A stretch of DNA of 47,459 nt from Bacilli bacterium (lineage in GTDB: Bacteria; Bacillota_I; Bacilli_A; ML615J-28; CAG-698). The notes under the pieces were generated by a model. It made no database searches and was not told the DNA's origin. It was given only the letters and a program-made list of their open reading frames with translations. Numbering within the stretch: position 1 is the stretch's first letter; every line of letters starts with the position of its first letter. The stretch covers positions 27,645-75,103 of the forward strand of contig JAQUZE010000007.1 in the NCBI GenBank assembly GCA_028691515.1, given 5' to 3'. This document shows, in pieces, positions 7,786 through 16,781 of this stretch. The translations under genes and the position numbers were made by a program.

Positions 7786-8739
7786 ATGAACAATTTATTT
7801 ATATATACATTAAAAAATGCTTTGAATGAAAGTATTTTACTTGGAGTAAAAAATAGAAATATAAATTTTATTCAAGATACTTTTGGAATTTCAATTATTT
7901 TAAGAAATTCAAAAGTTTCTATTGATAAAGATAATATTAGTTATAAAGATGTTATTGTTTCATTGTTTGAAACATTAGAATATTTACTTTCAAAAACTAA
8001 ATTAAGTGAATCTGATTTCTTAAGCATTATTAAAAATTATAGTATTGAAAGTTCCGAACTACTTATTGATTTATATATAAATAAAAAAATTCTATATACT
8101 ACCGTAACTGGAAAATCTATTTACCCACGTACTATCAATCAATTTTTATATATTGAGGCAATGCAAAACAACGATATTGTTTTTTCAATAGGTCCTGCAG
8201 GGACAGGGAAAACTTATTTAGCTGTGCTTTATTCAATTTCCTTACTTAAAAAAAATCTTGTAAAAAAAATTGTTTTAGTAAGACCTGTTGTTGAAGCTGG
8301 AGAAAAGCTAGGGTTTTTACCGGGTGATTTAAAAGAAAAGGTTGATCCCTATTTAATTCCTTTATATGACGGATTAAATGAGGCCTTAGGTGTGGATACA
8401 GTAGAAAAGTTAATTGATAAAGGAGTTATTGAAGTTTCTCCTTTAGCATATATGCGAGGAAGAACTTTAGAAAATGCAATTATTATTTTAGATGAAGCTC
8501 AAAACACAACCAAAATGCAAATGAAGATGTTTTTAACTAGATTGGGATTTAGTTCTAAAATGATTATTACTGGAGATATTACACAAGTTGATCTACCATA
8601 TCCGGATAACTCTGGATTAATTGAAGCGATACGTATTTTAAATAATATTAAAGGAATTGAATTTATTGAATTTAAAAAATATGATGTGATGAGACATCCT
8701 CTTTTGTATAAAATTATTCAAAGATATGAGGGGAAATAA
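7786..8739 (+). CDS. phoH: PhoH-like ATPase
   Basis: A cytoplasmic P-loop ATPase related to superfamily 1 helicases and probably linked to RNA metabolism; the precise role is not settled. Walker A is GPAGTGKT at residues 136-143 and Walker B is DEAQN from residue 236. KIVLVRPVVEAGEKLGFLPG and the arginine-containing MRGRTLEN are family hallmarks. The first ~110 residues are the usual variable N-terminal region. At 317 residues it is of normal length. It overlaps nothing but abuts ybeY exactly (TAA then GTG), its usual partner in bacteria, and heads the phoH-ybeY pair. Confidence 0.95.
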   Translation: MNNLFIYTLKNALNESILLGVKNRNINFIQDTFGISIILRNSKVSIDKDNISYKDVIVSLFETLEYLLSKTKLSESDFLSIIKNYSIESSELLIDLYINKKILYTTVTGKSIYPRTINQFLYIEAMQNNDIVFSIGPAGTGKTYLAVLYSISLLKKNLVKKIVLVRPVVEAGEKLGFLPGDLKEKVDPYLIPLYDGLNEALGVDTVEKLIDKGVIEVSPLAYMRGRTLENAIIILDEAQNTTKMQMKMFLTRLGFSSKMIITGDITQVDLPYPDNSGLIEAIRILNNIKGIEFIEFKKYDVMRHPLLYKIIQRYEGK

Positions 8740-9159
8740 GTGGAAATTAATTTATTTTTACAAACAGAAAATATTACATTTAACTATCAAGAAGTAATAA
8801 AAAGTGTAAAAAATGCTTTTAATTTAGATTATGCTGAAGATAAAGTTTTTTCACTGATTATTGTAGATAAAGAACAAATTAGATTAATAAATAAACAATA
8901 TAGAAATTTAGATAAACCTACAGATGTAATTAGTTTTGTTGATCGAGAAGATGATTATATTGGAGATATATTTATTTGCGCTGATTTAGTTAAAGAACAA
9001 GCAATTTTATATAATAATAGTGAAGAATGGGAATTTGCTTTTTTGTTAATTCACGGTATACTACATTTAAGTGGGTATGATCACAAAAATGACGAAGAAG
9101 AAAAAATTATGTTTGAAAAACAAGATAAAATAATTAAAAATACTAATATAAAAAAATAA
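8740..9159 (+). CDS. ybeY: Endoribonuclease YbeY (16S rRNA maturation)
   Basis: YbeY is a zinc-dependent RNase involved in 16S rRNA 3'-end processing and ribosome quality control. The zinc motif H-x3-H-x5-H is present as HGILHLSGYDH at residues 105-115, and the upstream TDVISF segment is also typical. At 139 residues it is slightly short (about 150 is usual). The start is GTG at 8740, directly after the phoH stop, served by GAGGGG inside the end of phoH, so the two are coupled. In many Bacillota dgkA follows; here it does not. Confidence 0.94.
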   Translation: MEINLFLQTENITFNYQEVIKSVKNAFNLDYAEDKVFSLIIVDKEQIRLINKQYRNLDKPTDVISFVDREDDYIGDIFICADLVKEQAILYNNSEEWEFAFLLIHGILHLSGYDHKNDEEEKIMFEKQDKIIKNTNIKK

Positions 9160-9212
9160 CTGTTTGTGAGTTATTTAGAAAGGAATGTATTTTAATAGTT
9201 AAATAAGTATTA

Positions 9213-9240
9213 TTGATATTAATATTTATTTTTTTATAAT
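9213..9240 (+). promoter_or_regulatory. Promoter of cdd, giving an almost leaderless mRNA
   Basis: TTGATA at 9213-9218 and TATAAT at 9235-9240, spacer 16. The expected transcription start is about 8 bases before the cdd ATG. AAGTATT near 9205 and AATACTT near 9244 form an inverted repeat flanking the promoter, a possible operator. Confidence 0.6.
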
Positions 9241-9254
9241 AAATACTTAAATAT

Positions 9255-9653
9255 ATGGAAAAATTATACGAAGAAGCAAGAAAAGCTTTTATGAATTCTT
9301 ATTCACCTTATTCAAAATTTAAGGTGGGAGCAGCAATTGAATTAAAAAATGGAGAAATTATTTCAGGAACTAATGTTGAAAACTCATCATATGGCTTAAG
9401 CATTTGTGCTGAGAGATCAGCTTTATTTACAGCATATTCACTTGGATATCGTAAAAATGATATTAAAAAAATGTTGGTTATAGGAGATACTATAAAACCT
9501 ATTTCTCCATGTGGAGCTTGTAGACAAGTAATGAGTGAATTATTAGAATTAGACACAGAAGTAATTTTAACAAATTTAAATAACGAACGCTTAATTTATA
9601 AAGTTAATGAGCTCTTACCATATCATTTTAATGAAGGAGATTTAAATGGATAA
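9255..9653 (+). CDS. cdd: Cytidine deaminase
   Basis: Deaminates cytidine and deoxycytidine to uridines in pyrimidine salvage. The zinc and catalytic site is complete: C51-A-E53 with P-C86-G-A-C89. YSPYSKFKVGAA near residue 15 and NVENSSYGLSICAERSA are family signatures. The 132 residues fit the homotetrameric type (Bacillus Cdd is 136). No ribosome binding site precedes the ATG, and the promoter lies so close that the message should be nearly leaderless. The end overlaps era by 8 bases. Position between ybeY and era matches Bacillus except for missing dgkA. Confidence 0.95.
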   Translation: MEKLYEEARKAFMNSYSPYSKFKVGAAIELKNGEIISGTNVENSSYGLSICAERSALFTAYSLGYRKNDIKKMLVIGDTIKPISPCGACRQVMSELLELDTEVILTNLNNERLIYKVNELLPYHFNEGDLNG

Positions 9654-10548
9654 TCAAAAATTTAAATCAGGATTTGTTACAATTATTGGTAAACCTAATG
9701 TGGGTAAAAGTACTTTTATTAATAATTGTTTAGGAAGAAAGATTTCAATAATAAGTAATAAACCACAAACTACAAGAAATTCAATTCAAGGTATTTATAA
9801 TAAAGAAAATGTACAAATAATTTTTATAGATACTCCAGGTATTCATAAAGCACATAATGAATTAGGTAAATTTATGAATAAAGAATCGTATTCTACTTTA
9901 AAAGAAGTAGATTTGATTTTGTATATTGTTGATGGTACTAAAAATAAATCAACTCAAGATGATTTTATTTTAAAACAATTTAAAAAAAGTGAGACACCAG
10001 TATATCTAGTTATTAATAAAATTGATTTAGTTAGCGATAAAAATAAGTTGTTAGAAATTGTTTTAGAGTACACAAATGAATTTATGTTTAAAGAAGTATT
10101 TTTTATCTCTGCATTAAAAGGAGAAAATGTAGAAAAAATGCTTAATAAAATTACAGAAGTTTTAGATTTTGGACCTAAATATTATCCACTTGATCAAGTT
10201 AGTGATCATCCAGAAACTTTTATAATTTCTGAATTAGTTAGAGAAAAAGTTCTTTATCTTACTCATGAAGAAATTCCGCATTCTGTTGGTGTTGTTATTG
10301 AATCTATGAAGGAAGATGATAGAAACAGTAAATTAATAAATATTCGTGCTATAATTTATGTTGAAAGAGCTTCACAGAAAAAAATTATTATTGGTAAAAG
10401 TGGACAAATGATTAAACAGATAGGAACACTTGCAAGAGAAGAAATTGTTCCTTTATTAGGAAAAAAAGTATATTTAGATTTATTTGTTAAAGTATTACCT
10501 AATTGGAGAGATAAAGAATTAGATTTAAAACGTTTGGGTTATAAGTAG
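9646..10548 (+). CDS. era: GTPase Era
   Basis: Era binds the 3' end of 16S rRNA and acts in 30S assembly. The N-terminal G domain shows GKPNVGKST (near residue 15), DTPGIHK and NKID. The C-terminal KH domain carries IIIGKSGQMIKQIG. The 300 residues match the family. AAGGAG upstream lies within the end of cdd, with which the gene overlaps by 8 bases, so translation is coupled. The stop is TAG and recO follows after 8 bases. Confidence 0.97.
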   Translation: MDNQKFKSGFVTIIGKPNVGKSTFINNCLGRKISIISNKPQTTRNSIQGIYNKENVQIIFIDTPGIHKAHNELGKFMNKESYSTLKEVDLILYIVDGTKNKSTQDDFILKQFKKSETPVYLVINKIDLVSDKNKLLEIVLEYTNEFMFKEVFFISALKGENVEKMLNKITEVLDFGPKYYPLDQVSDHPETFIISELVREKVLYLTHEEIPHSVGVVIESMKEDDRNSKLINIRAIIYVERASQKKIIIGKSGQMIKQIGTLAREEIVPLLGKKVYLDLFVKVLPNWRDKELDLKRLGYK

Positions 10549-10556
10549 AGGAAATA

Positions 10557-11285
10557 ATGATTTTGTTAGAAGGTATAATTGTTAAAAGTATTAAGTATCA
10601 AGATTCTTCAAAAATAATTTATGTTATTACTAAGAATGGCTTAATGTCTTTATTAGTGAGAGGTGCTAATAATATTAAGGCTAAAAATTTTTCTTATTCG
10701 CAATTAATTACTAAAATAACTTTTGATTATTTAGATGGTAAAGAACAAAAATTTAATATTTTAAAACAAGCTAAAATTGTAGATAATTATTCTATTCTTA
10801 AATCAGATTATATGAAAATACAAACAGGTTTTTTAATTTTGGAATATGCTTATGAATTTATTAACCATATTGATAATAAAAAATTGTTTTACGAGTTTTT
10901 GGAGTATACTTTAGATAATATATCTAAAAATAATGAATTAATTTATTCAATTATATTTAGAATAAAATTATTATATTTATTAGGTATTGCTCCTGTTTTC
11001 AATAAATGTATAAAATGTCATAAAGATGAAAATTTAATTGGTTTTTCTTTAGATAAGTCAGGTATGATTTGCAAGTCTTGTTATAAAAATGATGAATATT
11101 TGTATACTGGAAAATCTTTATTAACAATGAGAGTATTGTTTTTGACGAAACCTCAAGATTTAAATAATAAGTTATTTGATAGTTTAGAAATAAATTTTAA
11201 TGATATTAATTTATTTCTTAATTTATATTATGATAAATATTTAGGGTTTAAATCTAAAGTTGATAAAGTAATAAAAAAAATGTAA
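10557..11285 (+). CDS. recO: DNA repair protein RecO
   Basis: RecO works with RecF and RecR to load RecA onto SSB-coated single-stranded DNA. An N-terminal OB fold (LEGIIVKSIKYQDSSKIIYV) is followed by a helical domain. A four-cysteine zinc finger (CIKC, then CKSC) lies near residues 156-178. At 242 residues it is near the usual 240-255. Sequence of the middle is weakly conserved, as is normal for RecO. AGGAAAT precedes the ATG, 8 bases after era. It ends in a strong terminator. In Bacillus the next genes would be glyQ-glyS; here the rnf operon intervenes. Confidence 0.92.
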   Translation: MILLEGIIVKSIKYQDSSKIIYVITKNGLMSLLVRGANNIKAKNFSYSQLITKITFDYLDGKEQKFNILKQAKIVDNYSILKSDYMKIQTGFLILEYAYEFINHIDNKKLFYEFLEYTLDNISKNNELIYSIIFRIKLLYLLGIAPVFNKCIKCHKDENLIGFSLDKSGMICKSCYKNDEYLYTGKSLLTMRVLFLTKPQDLNNKLFDSLEINFNDINLFLNLYYDKYLGFKSKVDKVIKKM

Positions 11286-11314
11286 AAAAGAGACTTTTTT
11301 TAAGTCTCTTTTTT
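11284..11314 (+). terminator. Intrinsic terminator after recO
   Basis: Perfect 13-bp stem AAAAAAGAGACTT / AAGTCTCTTTTTT around a 5-T loop, overlapping the recO stop. Its T tract is part of the stem. It separates the cdd-era-recO unit from rnf. Confidence 0.93.
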
Positions 11315-11348
11315 CATGTAAAATAGTCTTTAATTATTAATTTCATTA

Positions 11349-11367
11349 TGTTATAATATATTCGAAT
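11349..11367 (+). promoter_or_regulatory. Extended -10 promoter of the rnf operon with a palindrome at the start site
   Basis: TG at 11349, TATAAT at 11352-11357, no strong -35. The perfect 8-base palindrome ATTCGAAT at 11360-11367 lies where transcription should begin, so it is a candidate operator, though short enough to be chance. Confidence 0.55.
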
Positions 11368-11394
11368 GTAAAATAGCAATGGGAGGAATTAAAA

Positions 11395-12693
11395 TTGTTT
11401 AAGAAAAGTAGCGGTACTCTGATTCGTGAACATTCAGGACATAAAGGGTTATCTGAAAATAGCCCAATAGTTGAATTTCTGAAACCGAATTTTGTTTATT
11501 TTCCTTTAATGGAAAATAATTGTCCTTATGAAAGTTTAGTTAATGTTGGTGATAAAGTTAAGGTTGGACAACTGATTTCTATAAAAAGTGGTCGTTTTCC
11601 ATCATTTACTCATTCATCAGTTAGTGGAGAAGTAATTTCAATTGATAAAAAGATGTGGCATCCAAGTGGTAAAATGGTTCCAACAATTGAAATTAAAAAT
11701 GATCTTCAAGAAACAATGTTTGAAGAAATTAAAGATAATGATGTTTCTAATTTATCGAGTAAAGATATTATAAATATTGTAAAAAACTGTGGTGTTGTTG
11801 GTCTTGGCGGTGCCTGTTTTCCAACATATGTAAAATATAATCCTGACAATAATATTAATACAATTATTATTAATGCAGCAGAATGTGAACCATATATTAC
11901 TGCAGATTATGTGACGATGATTAATAATGTTAATGAATTAATTAGAGGTATTTCTTATATTATGAAAGCAAATAACGCCTCAAGAGGAGTTATTGCTGTT
12001 AAAAAATATCATACTGAACTTGTTGAACATTTACAAAAAAGTTTAGCAAATATTAATAACATTTCTTTATTTTTATTGGATAATGTATATCCTGCTGGTT
12101 GGGAAAAATATATTGTACAAAGAGTTCAAAAAAAGACTTATAAAGGTTTGCCAGCTGAAGTAGGAGCAGTTGTGAATAATGTTCAAACTGCTGTATCTGT
12201 TTGTCAAGCTGTTGAAAAAAATATGCCTTTGATTGAAAAAATAATCACCTTTACAGGTAAGGGTTTAAAAGAACCTAAAAATGTAAGAGTTAAAATTGGA
12301 TCATTAGTTAATGAAATAATTGATTTTATTGGTGGGTATATTGATGATTTAGAAGATGCTTATTTAATTGCTGGTGGACCAATGACTGGTAACGCAATTG
12401 TTTTTGACAATATGATTGCTGCTAAAATGTTAGGTTCTGTAATTGTAATGCCTAAGGAAAAACAAGAAGTAGAACTTCCTTGTATGGGCTGTGGAAAATG
12501 TACAGAAATTTGTCCGGTGTTTTTATCTCCTATTTTAATTAAAAATGCTTATGATGACAAAGATGTAGAAAAAATAATAAAATTAGATGCTAATCGTTGT
12601 ATGGCTTGTGGACTTTGTTCTTATGTTTGTCCATCTAGGATTGAACTTACTGATATAGTTACAAGAGCTAAAACGTTAGCTAATAAGAAATAG
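11395..12693 (+). CDS. rnfC: Rnf electron transport complex subunit C
   Basis: RnfC is the membrane-associated NADH/FMN and iron-sulfur subunit of the Rnf complex, which couples ferredoxin:NAD+ electron transfer to ion pumping. Seen here are the nucleotide-binding GVVGLGGACFPTYVK and INAAECEPYITADY, and near the C-terminus two four-cysteine clusters: CMGCGKCTEICP from C363 and CMACGLCSYVCP from C402. The N-terminal H-x-G-x-K-G-L-S segment is usual. Length (432) fits. The start is TTG at 11395, 8 bases after GGGAGG. It is the first of six genes in the order C-D-G-E-A-B, each within 10 bases of or overlapping the next. Confidence 0.97.
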   Translation: MFKKSSGTLIREHSGHKGLSENSPIVEFLKPNFVYFPLMENNCPYESLVNVGDKVKVGQLISIKSGRFPSFTHSSVSGEVISIDKKMWHPSGKMVPTIEIKNDLQETMFEEIKDNDVSNLSSKDIINIVKNCGVVGLGGACFPTYVKYNPDNNINTIIINAAECEPYITADYVTMINNVNELIRGISYIMKANNASRGVIAVKKYHTELVEHLQKSLANINNISLFLLDNVYPAGWEKYIVQRVQKKTYKGLPAEVGAVVNNVQTAVSVCQAVEKNMPLIEKIITFTGKGLKEPKNVRVKIGSLVNEIIDFIGGYIDDLEDAYLIAGGPMTGNAIVFDNMIAAKMLGSVIVMPKEKQEVELPCMGCGKCTEICPVFLSPILIKNAYDDKDVEKIIKLDANRCMACGLCSYVCPSRIELTDIVTRAKTLANKK

Positions 12694-12702
12694 GTGAAAT
12701 AA

Positions 12703-14991
12703 ATGAAAAATAAAAGATTTGCATTAGCAAAAGCTCCATTTATTAGAAGAGCTGACTCTACTTTAAGCACATCGCAAATGATGAAATATTTTGTGATGGC
12801 TTTAGTACCAATTATTTTATTTGCGTGGGTAAAAAATGGATTGTTACCATTTTTAGAAGTAGAAACTAAAAATTTTAGTAGTGTTTTAACTATGCTTTAT
12901 CCATTGTTTTTAGTATTTATTGGCGGATTTACTAGTTTTATTTCTGAATTTATTTATTTTAAATATATTAAAAAAACTGTAAATCCACTTATAGAAACTG
13001 GTAATTCTTTTGCAATTATTCCTGGATTATTATTAGGAATGATAGTATCTATTAATACTCCTTTATGGATATTAATAATAGGTGTATTATTTGCTACAAT
13101 TATTGGAAAATTATTATTTGGTGGATTTGGTAAAAATGTTTTTAATCCTGCTTTAGTAGGTTACTTATTTATTCAAACTGCATATTTTGGAGTTATTTCT
13201 AAAAATGGAGGATATTTAAATGGAAGTGAAGCAATTGGTTTGGATATTGTTAGTGGAGTTACTCCACTTGCAAATCTAACTGCAAATCCTTTAGGACATT
13301 TTGAGCAATTAGTTGCGCCTTATGGATCGTTAATGGATTTCTTTATTGGAACTATTCCAGGATCGCTTGCAGAAACTAGTGCGTTGTTATGTATACTTGC
13401 AGCTGCTTTCTTAATTTGGAAAAAAGTTATTAATTGGAGAATTCCTGTGATTTATGTTGGAACTGTTTTTGTTTTAACTTATATCATAGGTGCAGCTAAT
13501 GGTCATGCTACTGATTTATGGTATCCAACATTTGGAATCTTAAGTGGCGGGTTAATGTTTGGGGCTGTATTTATGGCAACTGAACCTGTTACATCACCTA
13601 GAACACCAAATGGTAAAATTTTATATGCTCTTTCTTTAGGAGCATTAACTATATTATTCCGTTATAAATCAAACTTCCCTGAAGGAGTGGCAACTTCAAT
13701 TTTAGCAATGAATTTACTTGTAATTATTTTTGATAATATTGCCAGTAGATTAAGAGTTAATCCAAAAATTAAACAAGTTGTATCAATTTATGCTATTTTT
13801 GGTCTTGTTTTAATTGGAATAAGTGCTTACGCTATAACTAGCGTTAAACCTGCTTTATTAAATTATTCTTATGAATCAAGTGAAGTAGATTATCAAACTT
13901 TAAATATTAAACATACAATCAAATATGGTAATCATCAAATGATTGTTGAAACTGATTTAGAAGGTGAAGTCATTGATGTTGATTTACAAGGCCAAACTTA
14001 TCTAAATATAGATGAAATAAAAACTAGCGAAAAGTTAGTTAATAATTATAAAATAATTGAAAATTATATTGAAAAAGCTTATCAAGATGATGATGGTAAT
14101 TACGTATTAATTATTAAGACAAAAGGATTTAAAAATGAATTAATTGAAACTAATGTAATTATTAATACTGAATTTCAAATAACAAGTTTTGTTTCCGATA
14201 TTTCTAATGAATCATATTCTACATATAATAGTGATAATGATCCTGCAAATGGTTGGGTAGAAGCTAATGGACATCCAGATAAAATTATTGGAGAAATAAT
14301 TGTAGCAGGTGAAACTAATTTAGATAAAATTAATCCAGTTAGTGGTGCTACTGTATCATCTAAAGCAATTATAAAAGCAGCACAACTTACATTTGGTTAT
14401 ATTAAGGCATTAAAATTAGATGAAGCATTTATTGGTGAATCACCTGCGGTTAAAGTAGATTATGTGGCAAGTTATTTTGATGTTCCAACAATGAGTTTTA
14501 AATATGAATTTAAAATTGGAGAAGAAGAATTTTTTGTTTTAACTAATAATGCATATGAAATACAATCATTTAGTAATGACGATTTAGATACTGAGATAAT
14601 TAGACCTGAAGTAGAGGCCCTTATAAGCTCTAAAAAAGTTAGAAATTATATTGTAGAAGAAACTATTGAAGGAGATAATTTAATTTTAGAAATTAAAACA
14701 CAAGGTTATGCTACAACATTAACATCTACTGTTACTATTTCTAAAACTAGCAAGCAAATTATATCTCTAGATGTTAATGCTAGCGATGAAACATATGATG
14801 AAGAATATAATCAAGGTTGGAATGCTGCAAATGGACATCCTGATGAATTGATTCCACCTCAAATTGTAGAACATCAAGGCGATTTATCACTTGTTAATCC
14901 TGTGAGTGGAGCAACAGTTACTTCTAATGCAATTAAAAAGGCTGCATTATTAGCAAATGAATATATAGAGGAGTTTAGTGAATTATGGTAA
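12703..14991 (+). CDS. rnfD: Rnf subunit D fused to two C-terminal FMN-binding domains
   Basis: Residues 1-~350 are RnfD, the multi-span membrane subunit that carries covalent FMN; the phosphothreonine-FMN site corresponds to S-G-V-T187-P-L (SGAT in many relatives). KNVFNPALVGY and ATEPVTSPRTPNG are family motifs. The ordinary protein would end near residue 350. Here a further membrane segment (~357-381) leads into ~380 residues with two FMN-binding repeats, each ending in N-P-V-S-G-A-T-V (T550 and T738) and each preceded by GW-x2-A-NGHPD. The added part looks like an RnfG (one helix plus FMN domain) with the FMN domain doubled. At 762 residues it is about twice the usual length. It overlaps rnfG by 7 bases. 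Confidence 0.93.
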   Translation: MKNKRFALAKAPFIRRADSTLSTSQMMKYFVMALVPIILFAWVKNGLLPFLEVETKNFSSVLTMLYPLFLVFIGGFTSFISEFIYFKYIKKTVNPLIETGNSFAIIPGLLLGMIVSINTPLWILIIGVLFATIIGKLLFGGFGKNVFNPALVGYLFIQTAYFGVISKNGGYLNGSEAIGLDIVSGVTPLANLTANPLGHFEQLVAPYGSLMDFFIGTIPGSLAETSALLCILAAAFLIWKKVINWRIPVIYVGTVFVLTYIIGAANGHATDLWYPTFGILSGGLMFGAVFMATEPVTSPRTPNGKILYALSLGALTILFRYKSNFPEGVATSILAMNLLVIIFDNIASRLRVNPKIKQVVSIYAIFGLVLIGISAYAITSVKPALLNYSYESSEVDYQTLNIKHTIKYGNHQMIVETDLEGEVIDVDLQGQTYLNIDEIKTSEKLVNNYKIIENYIEKAYQDDDGNYVLIIKTKGFKNELIETNVIINTEFQITSFVSDISNESYSTYNSDNDPANGWVEANGHPDKIIGEIIVAGETNLDKINPVSGATVSSKAIIKAAQLTFGYIKALKLDEAFIGESPAVKVDYVASYFDVPTMSFKYEFKIGEEEFFVLTNNAYEIQSFSNDDLDTEIIRPEVEALISSKKVRNYIVEETIEGDNLILEIKTQGYATTLTSTVTISKTSKQIISLDVNASDETYDEEYNQGWNAANGHPDELIPPQIVEHQGDLSLVNPVSGATVTSNAIKKAALLANEYIEEFSELW

Positions 14992-15566
14992 AAATGTCAA
15001 ATACACTTAAATATACAATTTTTCTAATTGTATTAGGTTTGATTAGTGGCGGATTACTAGCTTTTATTAATTCAATTACTGATCCAATTATTCAGGAAAG
15101 AAAAGAAAAGGAAATACAAGATAAATTAATTGATGCTTTTCCTGGTTTTTCATCAACAAAAGAAGTTACTTCTGAATTTGATGATTTAGGAAATAATATT
15201 GGAGCTATATATTTAGTTGGTGATGAAGATGGTAAATTATTAACTGTTGTTTATGAAGTATATGCAAATGGTTATGGTGGAAAGGTTGTAACGTTAATAG
15301 GATTTAATCCTGAGGGTAAAATAGTTAATGCTGTTGTTGCTGATGCAAGTACCGAAACAAAAGGATTTGGTTCTGAACTTATCGGCCATGATTTTAAAAT
15401 TAATGATTTAGAAGTTATAGATTTTGATTTTTTTAATAGTGCGCAAATTATATCTGGTGCCACAGTTTCATCAACTGCTGCTGGAACGGGTATTAACGCA
15501 GGTGTATATCATTTTAATCAAAATAAAGATGTACTAATTGAAATGGTGGTGAAAGCAAATGACTAA
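14985..15566 (+). CDS. rnfG: Rnf subunit G, FMN-binding
   Basis: RnfG has one N-terminal membrane helix (residues ~8-30) and an extracytoplasmic FMN domain with flavin bound covalently to Thr by an ApbE-type transferase. The site is S-G-A-T160-V-S-S, followed by TGINAGVYHF. GYGGKVVTLIGFNPEGKI and ETKGFGSEL are usual for the family. The 193 residues are normal. It starts inside the end of rnfD and overlaps rnfE by 8 bases. An alternative ATG lies at 14994. With the two domains on RnfD, the complex would offer up to three outward FMN domains. Confidence 0.96.
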   Translation: MVKMSNTLKYTIFLIVLGLISGGLLAFINSITDPIIQERKEKEIQDKLIDAFPGFSSTKEVTSEFDDLGNNIGAIYLVGDEDGKLLTVVYEVYANGYGGKVVTLIGFNPEGKIVNAVVADASTETKGFGSELIGHDFKINDLEVIDFDFFNSAQIISGATVSSTAAGTGINAGVYHFNQNKDVLIEMVVKAND

Positions 15567-16215
15567 ATCTCAAAATTTTTTAAAAGGAATTTGGAAAGAA
15601 AACCCTATTTTGGTTTCTGCCCTTGGGATGTGTCCAACACTAGCAATTACAACAAGTTTAGAAAATGCTTTGGGAATGGGAGCTGCAGTATTATTTGTAT
15701 TAGTACTTTCAAACTTAATCATTTCTTTAATAAGAAAAATTGTTCCTAGTCAAATTAGAATTCCTGTATATATTGTCGTTATTGCATCTTTAGTTACTAT
15801 TGTTGATATGATTATGGCTGCTTATCTTCCTGGAATTCATGCTTCACTTGGTATCTTTATTCCTTTGATTGTAGTTAATTGTATTATCTTAGGGAGAGCA
15901 GAGGCTTTTGCTTCAGAAAATAAACCTATTGATTCTGTTTTAGATGCTGTAGGTATGGCAATTGGTTATACTTTAGTAATAGCAGTTATTTCAATTATTC
16001 GTGAAGTTTTAGGGACAGGAACAATTACTGTCTGGAAAGAAATAGCTTTAACAATTAATCCAGATGGAAAATTTGATTTTTTCTCTAGTTTCTTTGTATC
16101 GCCAGCTGGTTCATTTATTGTAATTGGATTGCTTTTTGGTATATTTGCTATTATTAATAAAAAACGTGAAGAAAAGAAAAAATTAGCTTTAAAAGCAGAA
16201 AAGGTGAGTGAATAA
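15559..16215 (+). CDS. rnfE: Rnf subunit E
   Basis: RnfE is a six-helix membrane subunit, homologous to RnfA and inverted relative to it; the pair holds an iron-sulfur cluster in the membrane. The cluster-type cysteines are present in LGMC25PTL and VNC108IILG. The protein starts with the usual NPILVSALGMCP and ends in a Lys/Glu-rich tail. At 218 residues it is of normal size. GGTGGTGA precedes the ATG inside rnfG, and the stop overlaps the rnfA start by one base. Confidence 0.97.
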   Translation: MTKSQNFLKGIWKENPILVSALGMCPTLAITTSLENALGMGAAVLFVLVLSNLIISLIRKIVPSQIRIPVYIVVIASLVTIVDMIMAAYLPGIHASLGIFIPLIVVNCIILGRAEAFASENKPIDSVLDAVGMAIGYTLVIAVISIIREVLGTGTITVWKEIALTINPDGKFDFFSSFFVSPAGSFIVIGLLFGIFAIINKKREEKKKLALKAEKVSE

Positions 16216-16781
16216 TGGGACTTATTTCTATAGCATTTAGTGCAATTTTAGTTCAAAACGTTATTTTATCAAGATTTTTGGGAATTTGTCCTTTTCTAGG
16301 TGTTTCTAATAAATCAAAATCATCTATTGGTATGGGACTTGCAGTTGTTTTTGTAATAACACTTTCTTCTGTAGTTTCATGGTTAATATATTATTATTTG
16401 CTTGATGCATTTTCAATGACTTATATGAGAACTATAGTTTTCATATTGGTAATTGCGTCTTTAGTACAAATAATTGAAATGTTTTTAAAAAAATTTATAC
16501 CATCTCTTTATAAAGCATTAGGTATATATTTACCTTTAATCACTACAAATTGTGCAGTTTTAGGAGTTGCGACTTTAAGTATAGATAATAGTTATAATTT
16601 ACTTGAAACTTTAACTTTTGCTTTTGCATCGTCTGTTGGGTTCTTACTTGTAATTTATATTTTTTCAACATTAAGAGAAAAAATGAATAGAACTGAGAAT
16701 AGCTTTTCTGGAATTCCAATTGCTTTAATTACTGCTGGAATCATGGCAATGATATTTGCAAGATTTGCGGGGGTAATTTAA
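16215..16781 (+). CDS. rnfA: Rnf subunit A
   Basis: RnfA is the partner of RnfE in the membrane core. Six hydrophobic segments and the motifs VQNVILSRFLGIC25PFLGVS and TTNC113AVLGVA are present; both cysteines fit the intramembrane iron-sulfur cluster. At 188 residues it is typical. AAGGTGAG lies upstream in the end of rnfE. The TAA is followed directly by the rnfB ATG. Confidence 0.97.
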   Translation: MGLISIAFSAILVQNVILSRFLGICPFLGVSNKSKSSIGMGLAVVFVITLSSVVSWLIYYYLLDAFSMTYMRTIVFILVIASLVQIIEMFLKKFIPSLYKALGIYLPLITTNCAVLGVATLSIDNSYNLLETLTFAFASSVGFLLVIYIFSTLREKMNRTENSFSGIPIALITAGIMAMIFARFAGVI

